Source of the DNA: JBBWZH01 sp035544115
GTDB lineage: Bacteria > Actinomycetota > Actinomycetes > Mycobacteriales > CADCTP01
Length of the DNA: 64,000 nt
Reading direction: 5' to 3'
NCBI GenBank assembly: GCA_963714145.1
Contig: OY970235.1
Coordinates: forward strand, 4,030,001-4,094,000
Shown: in pieces, positions 1 to 8,105 of the stretch
How the letters are laid out: each line of letters opens with the position of its first letter
How positions within the stretch are numbered: the stretch's first letter is position 1
Notes under the pieces: generated by a model
Told to the model about the DNA's origin: nothing
Databases searched by the model: none
The model's input: only the letters and a program-made list of their open reading frames with translations
Position numbers and translations under genes: made by a program

Positions 1-1081
1 CCACCGAGGCCGCCTGCGGGTCGGTGTAGACGACCCGCGGCACGGCGTCGTAGTTGGCTTCCCGCGGCTCGCCCAGGATGTTCGCGGCGACCACCTCGCC
101 CTGGTACTTGCCGACGTGGGTGAGCGGCCACAGCCCGGTGACGTCGCCGATCGCCCACAGCCGCTCGCCGACCCGCAGCCGGGCGTCGACCGGGACGCCG
201 TGGCTGCCGGCCGTGACGCCGACGGTCTCCAGGCCGATCCCGGCCACCCGCGGGCGCCGGCCGGTCGCCACCAGCAGCCGGTCGCCGGTCAGCTCCCGGC
301 CGTCGTCGAGGACCAGGACGTAGTCCTCGCCGGCCCGGCGGGCGGCGGTGGCGTGCGCGCCGAGGACGACCTCGATGCCGTCCCGGCGCAGCACCTCCCC
401 GAGCGCCTCGCCGAGCGGGGCGGGCTCCCGGGAGAGCAGGTGCGGGCCGCCGTGCACGAGGGTCGCCGCGCCACCGAGCCGGCGCACCACCTGCGCCAGC
501 TCGACCCCGACCGGCCCGCCGCCGAGCACCAGCAGGTGCCGCGGGACGGCCCGCATGCTGGTGGCTTCGCGGCTGCCCCAGACGCCCGGCAGCTCGCGCA
601 GGCCCGGGACCGGCGGCACGATCGGCTCGGCACCGTTCGCCAGGACGACGTGCCGCGCGGTGTGCCGCACCCCGTCGACCTCGACCGCCCCGGTGCCGGC
701 CAGCCGGCCGCTGCCGCGCAGCAGGGCGATGCCCTTGCTCGCCAGCCAGGTCTCCTGGCCAGCGTCGGAGTAGCCGGAGACCATGAAGTCCCGCCAGGCG
801 AACACCGCCTCGACGTCGACCGCCGCGGTGGCCGCGGCGTCGAGCGCCCCCCGCACCGCCTCGCCGGGGCGCAGCAGCGTCTTGGACGGGATGCAGGCCC
901 AGTACGAGCACTCACCCCCGACCAGTTCCCGCTCGACCACGGCGACCCGCATCCCGCCCTCGGCCAGCGCGCCGGCGCAGTGCTCGCCCGGCGACCCACC
1001 GCCCAGCACGATGACGTCGTAGTCGCTGGATTCCCGCTGCTCCCCGGCCGGGTCGGCCGCCGGGCCGTCGGTTGTCGCCAT
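1..1081 (-). CDS. FAD-dependent pyridine nucleotide-disulfide oxidoreductase (partial, C-terminus outside window)
   Basis: Class I flavin disulfide reductase of the dihydrolipoamide dehydrogenase/mercuric reductase family, expected to move electrons from NAD(P)H through FAD to a redox-active disulfide. The ATG at 1081 is preceded by a strong AAGGAGGA site. After a ~20-residue hydrophilic leader come the FAD-binding motif VIVLGGGSPGEHCAG and the redox-active CxxxxC in GGECSYWACIPSKTLL. A second dinucleotide fold follows (LLVLGGGPVGVELAQ, NAD(P)H site), then the ATGRRP and AIGDVTG signatures. About 360 residues are present; the dimerisation domain with the His-Glu pair lies outside the window, so the exact substrate cannot be read. 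The second residue of the usual GGxCxxxGC pattern is kept but the Gly before the second Cys is Ala, as in many actinobacterial homologues. Confidence 0.88.
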   Translation of the reverse strand, partial: MATTDGPAADPAGEQRESSDYDVIVLGGGSPGEHCAGALAEGGMRVAVVERELVGGECSYWACIPSKTLLRPGEAVRGALDAAATAAVDVEAVFAWRDFMVSGYSDAGQETWLASKGIALLRGSGRLAGTGAVEVDGVRHTARHVVLANGAEPIVPPVPGLRELPGVWGSREATSMRAVPRHLLVLGGGPVGVELAQVVRRLGGAATLVHGGPHLLSREPAPLGEALGEVLRRDGIEVVLGAHATAARRAGEDYVLVLDDGRELTGDRLLVATGRRPRVAGIGLETVGVTAGSHGVPVDARLRVGERLWAIGDVTGLWPLTHVGKYQGEVVAANILGEPREANYDAVPRVVYTDPQAASV

Positions 1082-1105
1082 CGGGTCCTCCTTCAGTCGC
1101 CGACC

Positions 1106-1129
1106 GCCGGCCCGGGCGGCCGGGCCGGC
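1106..1129. terminator. GC-rich hairpin downstream of the LacI gene
   Basis: GCCGGCCCG at 1106-1114 pairs with CGGGCCGGC at 1121-1129 over a 6-nt loop. It lies in the 210-bp gap between the end of the LacI-family gene and the start of the oxidoreductase, so it could end the sugar operon transcript. There is no clear T-run, which is common in high-GC actinobacteria. Confidence 0.45.
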
Positions 1130-1291
1130 AGGTGCCGGGTCGGTGTCCGGTCAGCGGCCGGGCAACCGCGTCGTGATCTCCTGCAGCACCCGGCCCGGAC
1201 CGGCCCGCTGTGATCCCACCATCGCGGCCCGCGGCCCGCACCATCCAGGGGGCACCTGGACAAGATCTCACCAGCCGGGCGGGCGACCGGG

Positions 1292-2341
1292 TCAGCCGCC
1301 CGGCGGGCGGTAGGGAGGTGCGGCGACCGACTCGCGCAGGACCAGGCGGGGGGTGGCCAGCGTGGCGACCGGTATGGGCTCGCCGAGCAGCGCGGCCCGG
1401 GCGGCCCGGAAACAGGTGCTGCCGAGGGCCAGGAAGTCCATCGCGACCGTGGTGAGCGCCGGGGTCGCGAAGGCGGTGCCGGGGGCGTCGTCGAAGCCCA
1501 CCAGGCTGACGTCCCGGGGCACCTCCCGGCCCGCCTCGTGCAGCGCCCGCCGGACCCCGATGGCCAGGTCGTCGTTGCCGCAGAGGATCGCCGTGACGCC
1601 GCCGCGGCGGGCCAGGACGCGGCCGGCCCGGTAGCCGGCCGCCGCGTCCCAGCCGGGTGCCGGCAGCCGGGGAACCGGGACACCGGCCGCGACGAGGGCC
1701 TCCCGCCAGCCCTCGGTCCGGCCGTGGGTGCGCACCGCCGAGGGCAGCGGGACGTGGTGCACGGTCCGGTGCCCGAGCGTGAGCAGCAGGTTGGTCGCCT
1801 CGAGCGCGGCCGTGCGGTCGTCCAGCCAGACATGTGGCACGCCGGGCGGCACCGGCAGGGCCGGTTCGGTGGCGGCGGCGACCGGCATCCCGGCCGGAAG
1901 CTCCTGCAGGACCCGCTCGCCGGCTTCGTCGAAGGCGATCACCACCACCGCACCGGTGCTCGGGTCCGCGGTGTGCTCGACCACCGACCGGACCGCCTCG
2001 GGCCGGGCCGACTCGACCACCAGGATGCTGACCACGAAGCCGCTGCCCCGGGCGGCCTCCTCGATGCCCTGCAGAGTGCGGGCGTAGCCGTACAGCGTCG
2101 TGTTGGCGGTGACCACGGTGACGGTGCGGCTGCGGCCCGACGACAGCGTGCGGGCGGCCCGGTTGGGCCGGTAGTTCAGCGCCTGGATGTGTTCCAGGAC
2201 CAGCGCCCGGGTGGTCGGCCGCACGCTCGGATGGCCGTTGAGCACCCGGGACACCGTCTGGTGCGACACGCCGGCGGCGGCGGCGACGTCCCGGATGCTC
2301 GGCACCCAGCGGGCCGCCCCGGCCGCGGGCTGGCTCGTCAC
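1292..2341 (-). CDS. LacI-family transcriptional regulator
   Basis: A 349-residue sugar-responsive repressor. The N-terminal LacI helix-turn-helix is clear (SIRDVAAAAGVSHQTVSRVL, then hinge-helix sequence NYRPNRAARTL), followed by a periplasmic-binding-protein-like effector domain ending near the C-terminus (VSLVGFDDAPGTAFATPALT is the typical late strand motif). It starts with GTG at 2341. It is the last gene of a minus-strand run of ABC transporter and alpha-galactosidase genes, 43 bp after the second permease. The most likely targets are the two TGTGAyCGATCACA palindromes in the divergent region near 7880 and 8065. The inducer is probably an alpha-galactoside or a breakdown product, inferred from neighbours only. 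Confidence 0.9.
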   Translation of the reverse strand: MTSQPAAGAARWVPSIRDVAAAAGVSHQTVSRVLNGHPSVRPTTRALVLEHIQALNYRPNRAARTLSSGRSRTVTVVTANTTLYGYARTLQGIEEAARGSGFVVSILVVESARPEAVRSVVEHTADPSTGAVVVIAFDEAGERVLQELPAGMPVAAATEPALPVPPGVPHVWLDDRTAALEATNLLLTLGHRTVHHVPLPSAVRTHGRTEGWREALVAAGVPVPRLPAPGWDAAAGYRAGRVLARRGGVTAILCGNDDLAIGVRRALHEAGREVPRDVSLVGFDDAPGTAFATPALTTVAMDFLALGSTCFRAARAALLGEPIPVATLATPRLVLRESVAAPPYRPPGG

Positions 2342-2384
2342 CCGGCGGCCGCGACAGCTTCGCGCACGGTCTGCGCCACCTCCG

Positions 2385-3206
2385 TCATTTGACCGCCCCG
2401 CCGGTGATTCCGGAGATGATCTTGCGCTGCGCGATCGCGAAGACGACCAGCAGCGGCAGGCTCATCAGGATGACGTAGGCGAAGATGAGGTGCCAGTTGT
2501 TCAGGTAGAGACCGGCGCTGGCCACCTGGAAGAGGTTGAGCGGCAGGGTGCGGGTGTGGCCGCCGCCGAGCACGAAGAACGCGTAGAAGACGTCGTTCCA
2601 GGTGTAGAGGCAGATCAGGATCGTCGCGGTCGCCAGCACCGGGCGCAGCAGCGGCAGGATGATCCGGACGAAGACGGTGGCCGGCCCGGCTCCGTCCATC
2701 CGGGCCGCCTCCTCCAGTTCGATCGGGATGGTCCGGATGAAGCCGGTGACGAAGAAGATCACCGTGGACATGTACATGCCCATGTAGACACCGATCATCC
2801 CGGTCGCCGTGCCGGCCAGGCCCAGCTGGCGCAGCAGCAGGACGACGGTGACGACCGCCGGCGGCAGCAGGATCCCGCTGATCGCGACCGCGTAGACGAC
2901 CGCGTTGCCGCGGCCGCCGCGGCGGGCCAGCACCCAGGCGGCCATCGAACCGAACGTCAGCACGCCCAGCACCGACGGCGCCACCACCAGCACGCTGCCG
3001 CCGAAGGCGCGCACGACCTGCCCCTGGGTGAACGCGTCGCGCAGGTTCTGGAACAGCTGCCAGCGCGCCGGCAGGCTGAGGTCCGGGTCCAGCGCCTCGG
3101 CCCGGGACTTCGCGGCGGTGACGATCACCAGCCAGAGCGGTATCCCGACCAGGACGCCGACCACCAGCAGCGCGGCGACCGGCTGCAGCCGGCGCAACCC
3201 CCTCAC
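2385..3206 (-). CDS. Carbohydrate ABC transporter permease, MalG type
   Basis: Inner-membrane permease of 273 residues, the usual size for CUT1-family MalG-like subunits. Several hydrophobic helices are visible (for example LQPVAALLVVGVLVGIPLWL near the N-terminus and a final segment before FAIAQRKIISGITGGAVK). The EAA loop that contacts the ATPase is present as ELEEAARMDGAGPATVFVRI. The C-terminal RxxxxG(L/I)TxGAVK ending is typical of this family. No ATPase gene lies in the cluster, so a shared MsiK-type multiple-sugar ATPase encoded elsewhere is likely, as known for Streptomyces CUT1 systems. Confidence 0.9.
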   Translation of the reverse strand: MRGLRRLQPVAALLVVGVLVGIPLWLVIVTAAKSRAEALDPDLSLPARWQLFQNLRDAFTQGQVVRAFGGSVLVVAPSVLGVLTFGSMAAWVLARRGGRGNAVVYAVAISGILLPPAVVTVVLLLRQLGLAGTATGMIGVYMGMYMSTVIFFVTGFIRTIPIELEEAARMDGAGPATVFVRIILPLLRPVLATATILICLYTWNDVFYAFFVLGGGHTRTLPLNLFQVASAGLYLNNWHLIFAYVILMSLPLLVVFAIAQRKIISGITGGAVK

Positions 3207-3318
3207 AGTGTCTCCGGTTCGCTGCGCTGCGCGCCAGACGCGACGTCTTCCCTCGGCCCCGCGCAGCGACTTCGTCGGCGCGTTGCCTCAGTCCAGACGC
3301 CGCTGCGCTCCGCTCCGC
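3207..3318. repeat. Spacer between permease genes with GCTGCGCTCCGCTC-type repeat
   Basis: Paired CUT1 permease genes usually overlap or nearly touch; here 112 bp separate them. The spacer carries runs of GCTGCGCT and CGCTCCGCTCCGCTC near both ends. A similar word on the other strand, GAGCGGAGCGAAGCG, lies in the eccC-eccD gap near 24999-25015. This looks like a short dispersed extragenic repeat rather than coding sequence. Confidence 0.45.
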
Positions 3319-4287
3319 TCACCGCACGTCCTCCCGCCGGCGCAGCAGTTGCACGACCGGCACGGCGACCAGCACGACGACCAGGAACAGCACCAGGCTC
3401 ATCGCGGTGGCCTGGGCGTAGAGGCCCTGGCCGAAGGTGCGGAAGATGAAGATGTTGAGCACCTCGGTGGTCCGGGCCGGGCCGCCGCCGGTCGTCGCCT
3501 GCACGACGTCGAACCCGTTCATCGTGCCGAGCAGGGCGGTGGCGACGTTGAACGTGATCGCCGGCGCCAGCAGCGGGAACCGGATGCGCCAGAACGACTG
3601 CCACGGGCCGGCACCGTCGATCCGGGCCGCCTCCAGCACGTCGTCCGGGATGGTCTTGAGGCCGGCCAGGAAGACCAGCATCGACAGGCCCATCCACTTC
3701 CAGGAGTGGACCAGCGCCACCACCGCGATCGTCCACGTCGTGCTGCCCAGCCAGGGGATCCGCACGTCGTGCCCGGACAGCACCCCGAGCAGGCCGTTCA
3801 GCGCGCCGTCCGGCTTGAGGAAGGCCTGGAACAGGTAGCCGACGGCCAGCGCCGACATCAGCACCGGGATGAACAGGCAGACCCGGGCGAACCGGTTCAC
3901 CCGGGTGTCGCGTTCCAGCAGCACCGCGAGCACCAGCCCGGACACGTTCTGGCCGATCGCGACGAGCACCGCGTAGACGAGCGTGACCCGCAGGCTGGCC
4001 AGCAGCGAACCGTCGGCCAGCAGCGCGTGGAAGTTGCTGAACCCGACCGGGTGGATCGCCGCCTTGAACGCCGACCAGTCGGTGAACGGGTAGATGAAGT
4101 TGAACAGGGTCGGCAGGAAGAAGAACACGGCCATGATGACGAAGGCCGGCACCAGGAAGGCGGTCGGGTGGGTACCCCGGGTGCGGCCCCGCGCCGGCGG
4201 CCGGCGCCGCCCGCGGGGCGGCGCGGCGACGGCGCGCCGGGCGGCGGCGGCCGGCGCCGTGGCGACCTGCGCGGTCGAGTCGGTCAT
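3319..4287 (-). CDS. Carbohydrate ABC transporter permease, MalF/UgpA type
   Basis: A 322-residue permease with an Arg/Pro-rich cytoplasmic N-tail (~45 residues) before the first membrane helix (TAFLVPAFVIMAVFFFLPTL). The EAA loop reads VLEAARIDGAGPWQSFWRI and the downstream segment PLLAPAITFNVATALLGTMN fits the MalF/UgpA pattern. It pairs with the MalG-type permease downstream and with the lipoprotein encoded just upstream (59-bp gap). Together they form the transmembrane part of an importer, most likely for an alpha-galactoside given the GH36 gene in the same run. Confidence 0.9.
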   Translation of the reverse strand: MTDSTAQVATAPAAAARRAVAAPPRGRRRPPARGRTRGTHPTAFLVPAFVIMAVFFFLPTLFNFIYPFTDWSAFKAAIHPVGFSNFHALLADGSLLASLRVTLVYAVLVAIGQNVSGLVLAVLLERDTRVNRFARVCLFIPVLMSALAVGYLFQAFLKPDGALNGLLGVLSGHDVRIPWLGSTTWTIAVVALVHSWKWMGLSMLVFLAGLKTIPDDVLEAARIDGAGPWQSFWRIRFPLLAPAITFNVATALLGTMNGFDVVQATTGGGPARTTEVLNIFIFRTFGQGLYAQATAMSLVLFLVVVLVAVPVVQLLRRREDVR

Positions 4288-4346
4288 CGTGTCCTCCCGC
4301 CGGTGCCGGGCCGGCCCCGCGGCCGGCCCGGTACCCCACTCCTGGG

Positions 4347-5663
4347 TCAGAAGCCCGCCGCGCCCTGCGCCTTGGCCAACTGGGCGAACTGGGTCTGGGT
4401 GGCCTTGGCGACCTGCTCGGGCGTCTTCTTGCCGTAGAGCATGTCCGCGAGGTTCAGGTAGAGGTCCGGGTTCGCGATGGCCAGCGACTGGAACGACCCG
4501 ACCGAGTTGGCCAGCGACTGGTGGATGGCGACGGCGATCTTGGGCACGTTGCCCGGCGTCGGCACCGCGGTCTCCAGCGACACGGTGCCGCGGGCGGCGA
4601 CGAAGTCGGCGTAGCCCGGCCCCATCCAGTAGGCGAGGAACTGCCGGGCCGCCGCCTCGCGCTTGGCGTCGCCGGTCCGGAAGGCGACCAGCGCGTTGCT
4701 CTGGTCCGGGATGGCGGTGCCGACGTTGCCGGACGGGGAGATCGGGAAGAAGCCGACCTTCTGGTCCAGTTCGGCCGGGCCGGAGGTCTTGGCCTGCAAC
4801 TGGTTCAGGTAGCTGTTCACCTGGATGACCATGGCCGCCTTGCCGGCCAGCAGCGCGTCACCCTGGTCTTCGAACGTCGCGGTCTTCAGGTCGGAGTTGA
4901 ACAGGCCCTCGTCGACCAGGCTCTTGTACTTCTTGATCGCGTCCAGGACGACCGGGCTCTCGAAGCCCTCCTCGTTCTTGTTGACCTTCGCCCAGAAGCC
5001 GGCCTTGGCCGCGTCGGCGAGCTGGACCTGGACCCACCACTGGGTCGGCCAGCGGTCACCGCCGGCCTCGTAGAACGGCGTGACGCCCTTGCTCTTGAGG
5101 GTCCGGGCGACCTGGATCATCTCGTCGAAGTTCTTCGGCGTGCCGGTGATCCCGGCCTGCTCGAAGACCTTCTTGTTGTAGTAGACGCCCTCCACCGCCG
5201 GGGTGGTGATCAGCGCGCCGTAGCGCTTCCCGTCCAGCAGGCCGGTGATGTCCCGGACCGACGGGTCGAGCTTGTCCAGCCACGGGGCGCCGTCGAGCAC
5301 CTGCAGGTTGGTCGCCGGCTGCAGCACGGTGAGCTGGCTCGCGGTGGGCTGCCAGAAGGCGAGATCGGGCTTGTCGCCGGTGGCCACCTTGGTCTGCACG
5401 CCCTGCTCGTACGGGTCCGGGACGGTGACGGTCTGCACCTTGGCCCCGGTGGCCGCGGTGAAGGCCTTGATCACCGACTTGGCCGTGTCGGTGCTGTTCT
5501 GGGCGGTCCACACGGTCAGGGTCACGCCGTCGAGCTTCGCGGTGGGGTCCGGCCAGCTCCCCGGCGCGGCCGCACTCCCCCCGCCGCCGGCGGTGCTGTC
5601 GCTGCACGCGGCCAGCAGGGTCGCGACCATGGCGGTGGCCAGGGTCAGTGGCAGCTTCTTCAT
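4347..5663 (-). CDS. Extracellular sugar-binding lipoprotein of the ABC importer
   Basis: Family 1 extracellular solute-binding protein, 438 residues. The start at 5663 gives a clean lipoprotein signal peptide: MKKLPLTLATAMVATL followed by the lipobox LAAC and a Ser/Gly linker. The mature part begins LDGVTLTVWTAQNSTDTAK and includes the repeated binding-protein features (AFTAATGAKVQTVTV, VEGVYYNKKVFEQAGI, FLAYWMGPGYADF). A longer in-frame reading upstream was rejected because it runs antisense through the alpha-galactosidase and would bury the signal peptide. Expected to sit on the outer face of the membrane and deliver the sugar to the two permeases. Confidence 0.92.
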   Translation of the reverse strand: MKKLPLTLATAMVATLLAACSDSTAGGGGSAAAPGSWPDPTAKLDGVTLTVWTAQNSTDTAKSVIKAFTAATGAKVQTVTVPDPYEQGVQTKVATGDKPDLAFWQPTASQLTVLQPATNLQVLDGAPWLDKLDPSVRDITGLLDGKRYGALITTPAVEGVYYNKKVFEQAGITGTPKNFDEMIQVARTLKSKGVTPFYEAGGDRWPTQWWVQVQLADAAKAGFWAKVNKNEEGFESPVVLDAIKKYKSLVDEGLFNSDLKTATFEDQGDALLAGKAAMVIQVNSYLNQLQAKTSGPAELDQKVGFFPISPSGNVGTAIPDQSNALVAFRTGDAKREAAARQFLAYWMGPGYADFVAARGTVSLETAVPTPGNVPKIAVAIHQSLANSVGSFQSLAIANPDLYLNLADMLYGKKTPEQVAKATQTQFAQLAKAQGAAGF

Positions 5664-5731
5664 CGAACCACTCCGTTCGGGTATGCCTGCCCCGGCGGGG
5701 ACGGGCGGGGCGGCGCCTTTCAGTCGTCCGG

Positions 5732-7837
5732 TCAGTCCTCCGGGGTGAGCGTGAACGTGCGGGCCGAGGGCGGTCCGGTGGTGGCCCGCAGGTGCAGCAC
5801 GCCGGCCGCCGCGTCCCACCCGGCCGGCCACCGCGGCAGGCCCGCGGGGAACGCCACGTCGACGCGGACCCGGCGCCCGCGCAGCCGCGGCACCGGCAGC
5901 GCCACCCGCTCGGGCGCTCCCGGCCGGCGCCAGGCGGTGACGTGCGCCCGCTCCGCGGTCCGCAGCCCGAGCGCGACCCACCCGTCGGCCCAGCCGGGCA
6001 GCCCCAGCGGCCACAGCGGCACCGACGCGGCGATGTCGGCCCGCAGTCTCTTGTGGACAGTGACGGCGGCGGCGACGATTCCGTGCTGGGCCGCGGTCAT
6101 CCCGTCCAGCCGCCCGGACAGGTAGAGCCGGCCGAGCAGGCCGGTGCACAGCGTGAAGGCGGCCTGCTCGGCGTCCATGTCCGGCTGCGGGTAGGCCCAG
6201 TTCGCCGCCTGCTCCGGCGGCATCGAGACCGGTGCCGCCGCCGCGATCGGCGGGTAGCGCACCGGGTCCTGCTGGTCGCTTGTGGACTGCAGCTGCAGCC
6301 GGGACAGCATCGCCTGGTCCATCCGCATCGCCCCAGACGAGCAGTTCTCCAGGACCAGGCGCGGGTGCCGGTCCAGCACGCCGTCGAGCCAGTCGAGGTG
6401 GGCGCGGTTGTGCTCCAGCAGGCCGTCGCCGGGACTGTCGACGCCGACGTCGGTGCCGACCCCCGGGTTGATGTTGTAGTCCAGCTTGAAGTACCCGATC
6501 CCGTACTCCCGGACGAGCCGGTCGACGACCCCGTCGAGGTGGCCGCGCGCGGCCGGATGCCGCAGGTCCAGGTGCAGCCGGTCGTGCTCGACCTGGCGGA
6601 CCCCGGAGCGCTGGAAGAACGCCTCGGCCGGCAGGGACCGCGCCAGCGGGCTGCGCACCCCGACGACCTCGGGCTCGAGCCACAGCCCCGGCACCATCCC
6701 GGCCGCCCGGATGGCGTCGAGGACCTCGCCGATGCCGGCCGGGAAGCGCACCGTGGACGGCTCCCACGCGCCGACGCTGTCCCACCAGTCGCCGCCCTCG
6801 TCGTACCAGCCGGCGTCGACGCAGAAGTACTCCGCGCCGGCCGCGGCCGCGGCGGCGACCAGCGGCAGCAGCTTGCCGGTGGTCGGATCGCCCATCAGCG
6901 TGTTCATGTAGTCGTTGAAGACGACCGGCATCGTGGCGGCGTCGGGGTGCGGGCGGCGGGACGCGCGCCGGTGGCTGGTGAGCGCCTCGATCGCGCCCTC
7001 CCAGCCGCCGTCGCCGACCGCGAGCGAGGCCGGCACGGCGGTGAACGACTCCCCCGGCGCCAGCCGCCGGCGCCACTGGTGCTCGGCGTCGGTGGGGCCG
7101 AAGACGGCGAGGTAGAGCCCGTCCCGCCGCTCCCCCACCTCGTAGTGCCAGCCGCCGTTGTGCTCGACCTGCCAGGCGTACGAGCGGCCGGTGCGGGTGT
7201 CGACCAGCCCGCCGGTGGGCAGCCAGCGCCCGGACGACCAGCCGCCCTGGCTGGTCACCGCGACGCAGCCACGCGGGTCCTGCCGGTGCAGGGCCAGGTC
7301 CAGGTCGGGCAGCAGGTCCGGGCGCAGCGGCCGGCGCTGCCAGCGGCCCTCCGCCAGCCACTCGCTCGCCCCGATGATCAGCTCGAGGTCGCCGATCCGG
7401 TCGGCGGCGGGCACGAACGCGCCGGTGCACAGCGAGGAGACCGCGTGCAGGACGACCTCGGCCACGCCGACGTTGGTGACCGTCGTGGTGGCCCGCAACG
7501 CCGGCACGCCCTCGCGCGACTCCAGCCGCACCCGCACCCGCAGCGCGGAGACCTCGTCGGCCAGGGTGAGGTCGAGGCGGGTCAGGTCGTCGACCTTGGT
7601 GTGCGCGTGGTCGACGTACCGCAGCGTCGCCCCCACCGCGGTATCCGGGTAGCGGGTGCCCGAGCGGGACCGACCGCGGCCGGCGACCAGCATCTCCACC
7701 AGCGGCTGGGCCGACGGCACCGCTACCGCGCCACCGCCGGGTGCCAGCCCGGCCAGCCGCGGCGGCCCGTCGCCGGGCGCGACGAGCACGACGGTCAGGG
7801 CGTCGTGCCCCCAGGTCACAGTGGTCGGGCTGGACAC
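5732..7837 (-). CDS. Alpha-galactosidase, GH36-like
   Basis: A 701-residue glycoside hydrolase expected to release galactose from alpha-galactosides such as melibiose or raffinose. The catalytic (beta/alpha)8 barrel carries the GH36 nucleophile region YFKLDYN, the conserved ENCSSG turn, and TSDQQDP, which fits the acid/base segment (SD). The barrel is preceded by a beta-sandwich with VSSLCTGAFVPAADRI and the strand pattern typical of GH36, and followed by a C-terminal beta domain. I chose GTG at 7837 because GGAGGA sits 4 bases upstream; a TTG 30 bases earlier has no such site. No signal peptide is seen, so it probably acts in the cytoplasm on imported sugar. Confidence 0.88.
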   Translation of the reverse strand: MSSPTTVTWGHDALTVVLVAPGDGPPRLAGLAPGGGAVAVPSAQPLVEMLVAGRGRSRSGTRYPDTAVGATLRYVDHAHTKVDDLTRLDLTLADEVSALRVRVRLESREGVPALRATTTVTNVGVAEVVLHAVSSLCTGAFVPAADRIGDLELIIGASEWLAEGRWQRRPLRPDLLPDLDLALHRQDPRGCVAVTSQGGWSSGRWLPTGGLVDTRTGRSYAWQVEHNGGWHYEVGERRDGLYLAVFGPTDAEHQWRRRLAPGESFTAVPASLAVGDGGWEGAIEALTSHRRASRRPHPDAATMPVVFNDYMNTLMGDPTTGKLLPLVAAAAAAGAEYFCVDAGWYDEGGDWWDSVGAWEPSTVRFPAGIGEVLDAIRAAGMVPGLWLEPEVVGVRSPLARSLPAEAFFQRSGVRQVEHDRLHLDLRHPAARGHLDGVVDRLVREYGIGYFKLDYNINPGVGTDVGVDSPGDGLLEHNRAHLDWLDGVLDRHPRLVLENCSSGAMRMDQAMLSRLQLQSTSDQQDPVRYPPIAAAAPVSMPPEQAANWAYPQPDMDAEQAAFTLCTGLLGRLYLSGRLDGMTAAQHGIVAAAVTVHKRLRADIAASVPLWPLGLPGWADGWVALGLRTAERAHVTAWRRPGAPERVALPVPRLRGRRVRVDVAFPAGLPRWPAGWDAAAGVLHLRATTGPPSARTFTLTPED

Positions 7838-7841
7838 CGGT

Positions 7842-7847
7842 TCCTCC
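7842..7847 (-). promoter_or_regulatory. Ribosome binding site deciding the alpha-galactosidase start
   Basis: On the minus strand GGAGGA stands 4 bases before the GTG at 7837. It argues for that start over the in-frame TTG at 7867, which would place this site inside the coding sequence. Confidence 0.7.
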
Positions 7848-7872
7848 GCGGCTACCAGGCACTTCAATGGAA

Positions 7873-7888
7873 ATGTGATCGATCACAT
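7873..7888. promoter_or_regulatory. Perfect 16-bp palindrome, probable LacI-family operator 1
   Basis: ATGTGATCGATCACAT is a perfect palindrome with a central CG, the common form of LacI-family operators. It lies 36 bases upstream of the alpha-galactosidase GTG, where a repressor would block the promoter of the minus-strand sugar operon. A near copy lies at 8059-8072. Confidence 0.7.
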
Positions 7889-7898
7889 CGCTGCTGGG

Positions 7899-7920
7899 GC
7901 AACAGTTTCACCGCTGTTGC
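7899..7920. promoter_or_regulatory. Inverted repeat GCAACAG-N8-CTGTTGC in the divergent promoter region
   Basis: Seven-base arms at 7899-7905 and 7914-7920 match exactly around an 8-base spacer. This differs from the LacI-type palindromes, so it could bind a second regulator acting on the divergent sugar genes, or be part of the promoter architecture. Confidence 0.45.
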
Positions 7921-8058
7921 CGCCCGAGTCAACGGCTGATCGATGGCCGGTTGCGCGGTCGGACGACCCGGCGACAGCCCTTGACCGGGCGAGTTGTGAG
8001 CGTTAACACTGTCGTTACCGTTTCGGCGCCGTCCTGAACCTGCCGTCCGACCCCGTGA

Positions 8059-8072
8059 TGTGACCGATCACA
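8059..8072. promoter_or_regulatory. Near-palindrome TGTGACCGATCACA, probable LacI-family operator 2
   Basis: It matches 13 of 14 bases of the core of the palindrome at 7873-7888. It lies 34 bases before the ATG of the secreted glycosidase, downstream of a weak promoter-like TTGACC (7981-7986) with TAACAC 17 bases later. Repression of both directions by one LacI protein is the simplest reading. Confidence 0.65.
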
Positions 8073-8105
8073 AGTCCGCTCGCGATCGCGGGCGAGGAGA
8101 TGACG

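Noticed and set aside
5664..7886. N-terminal extension of the sugar-binding lipoprotein gene into a 1179-residue reading
   Set aside because: The extension is antisense-like low-complexity sequence over the alpha-galactosidase and would bury a clean lipoprotein signal peptide starting at 5663.
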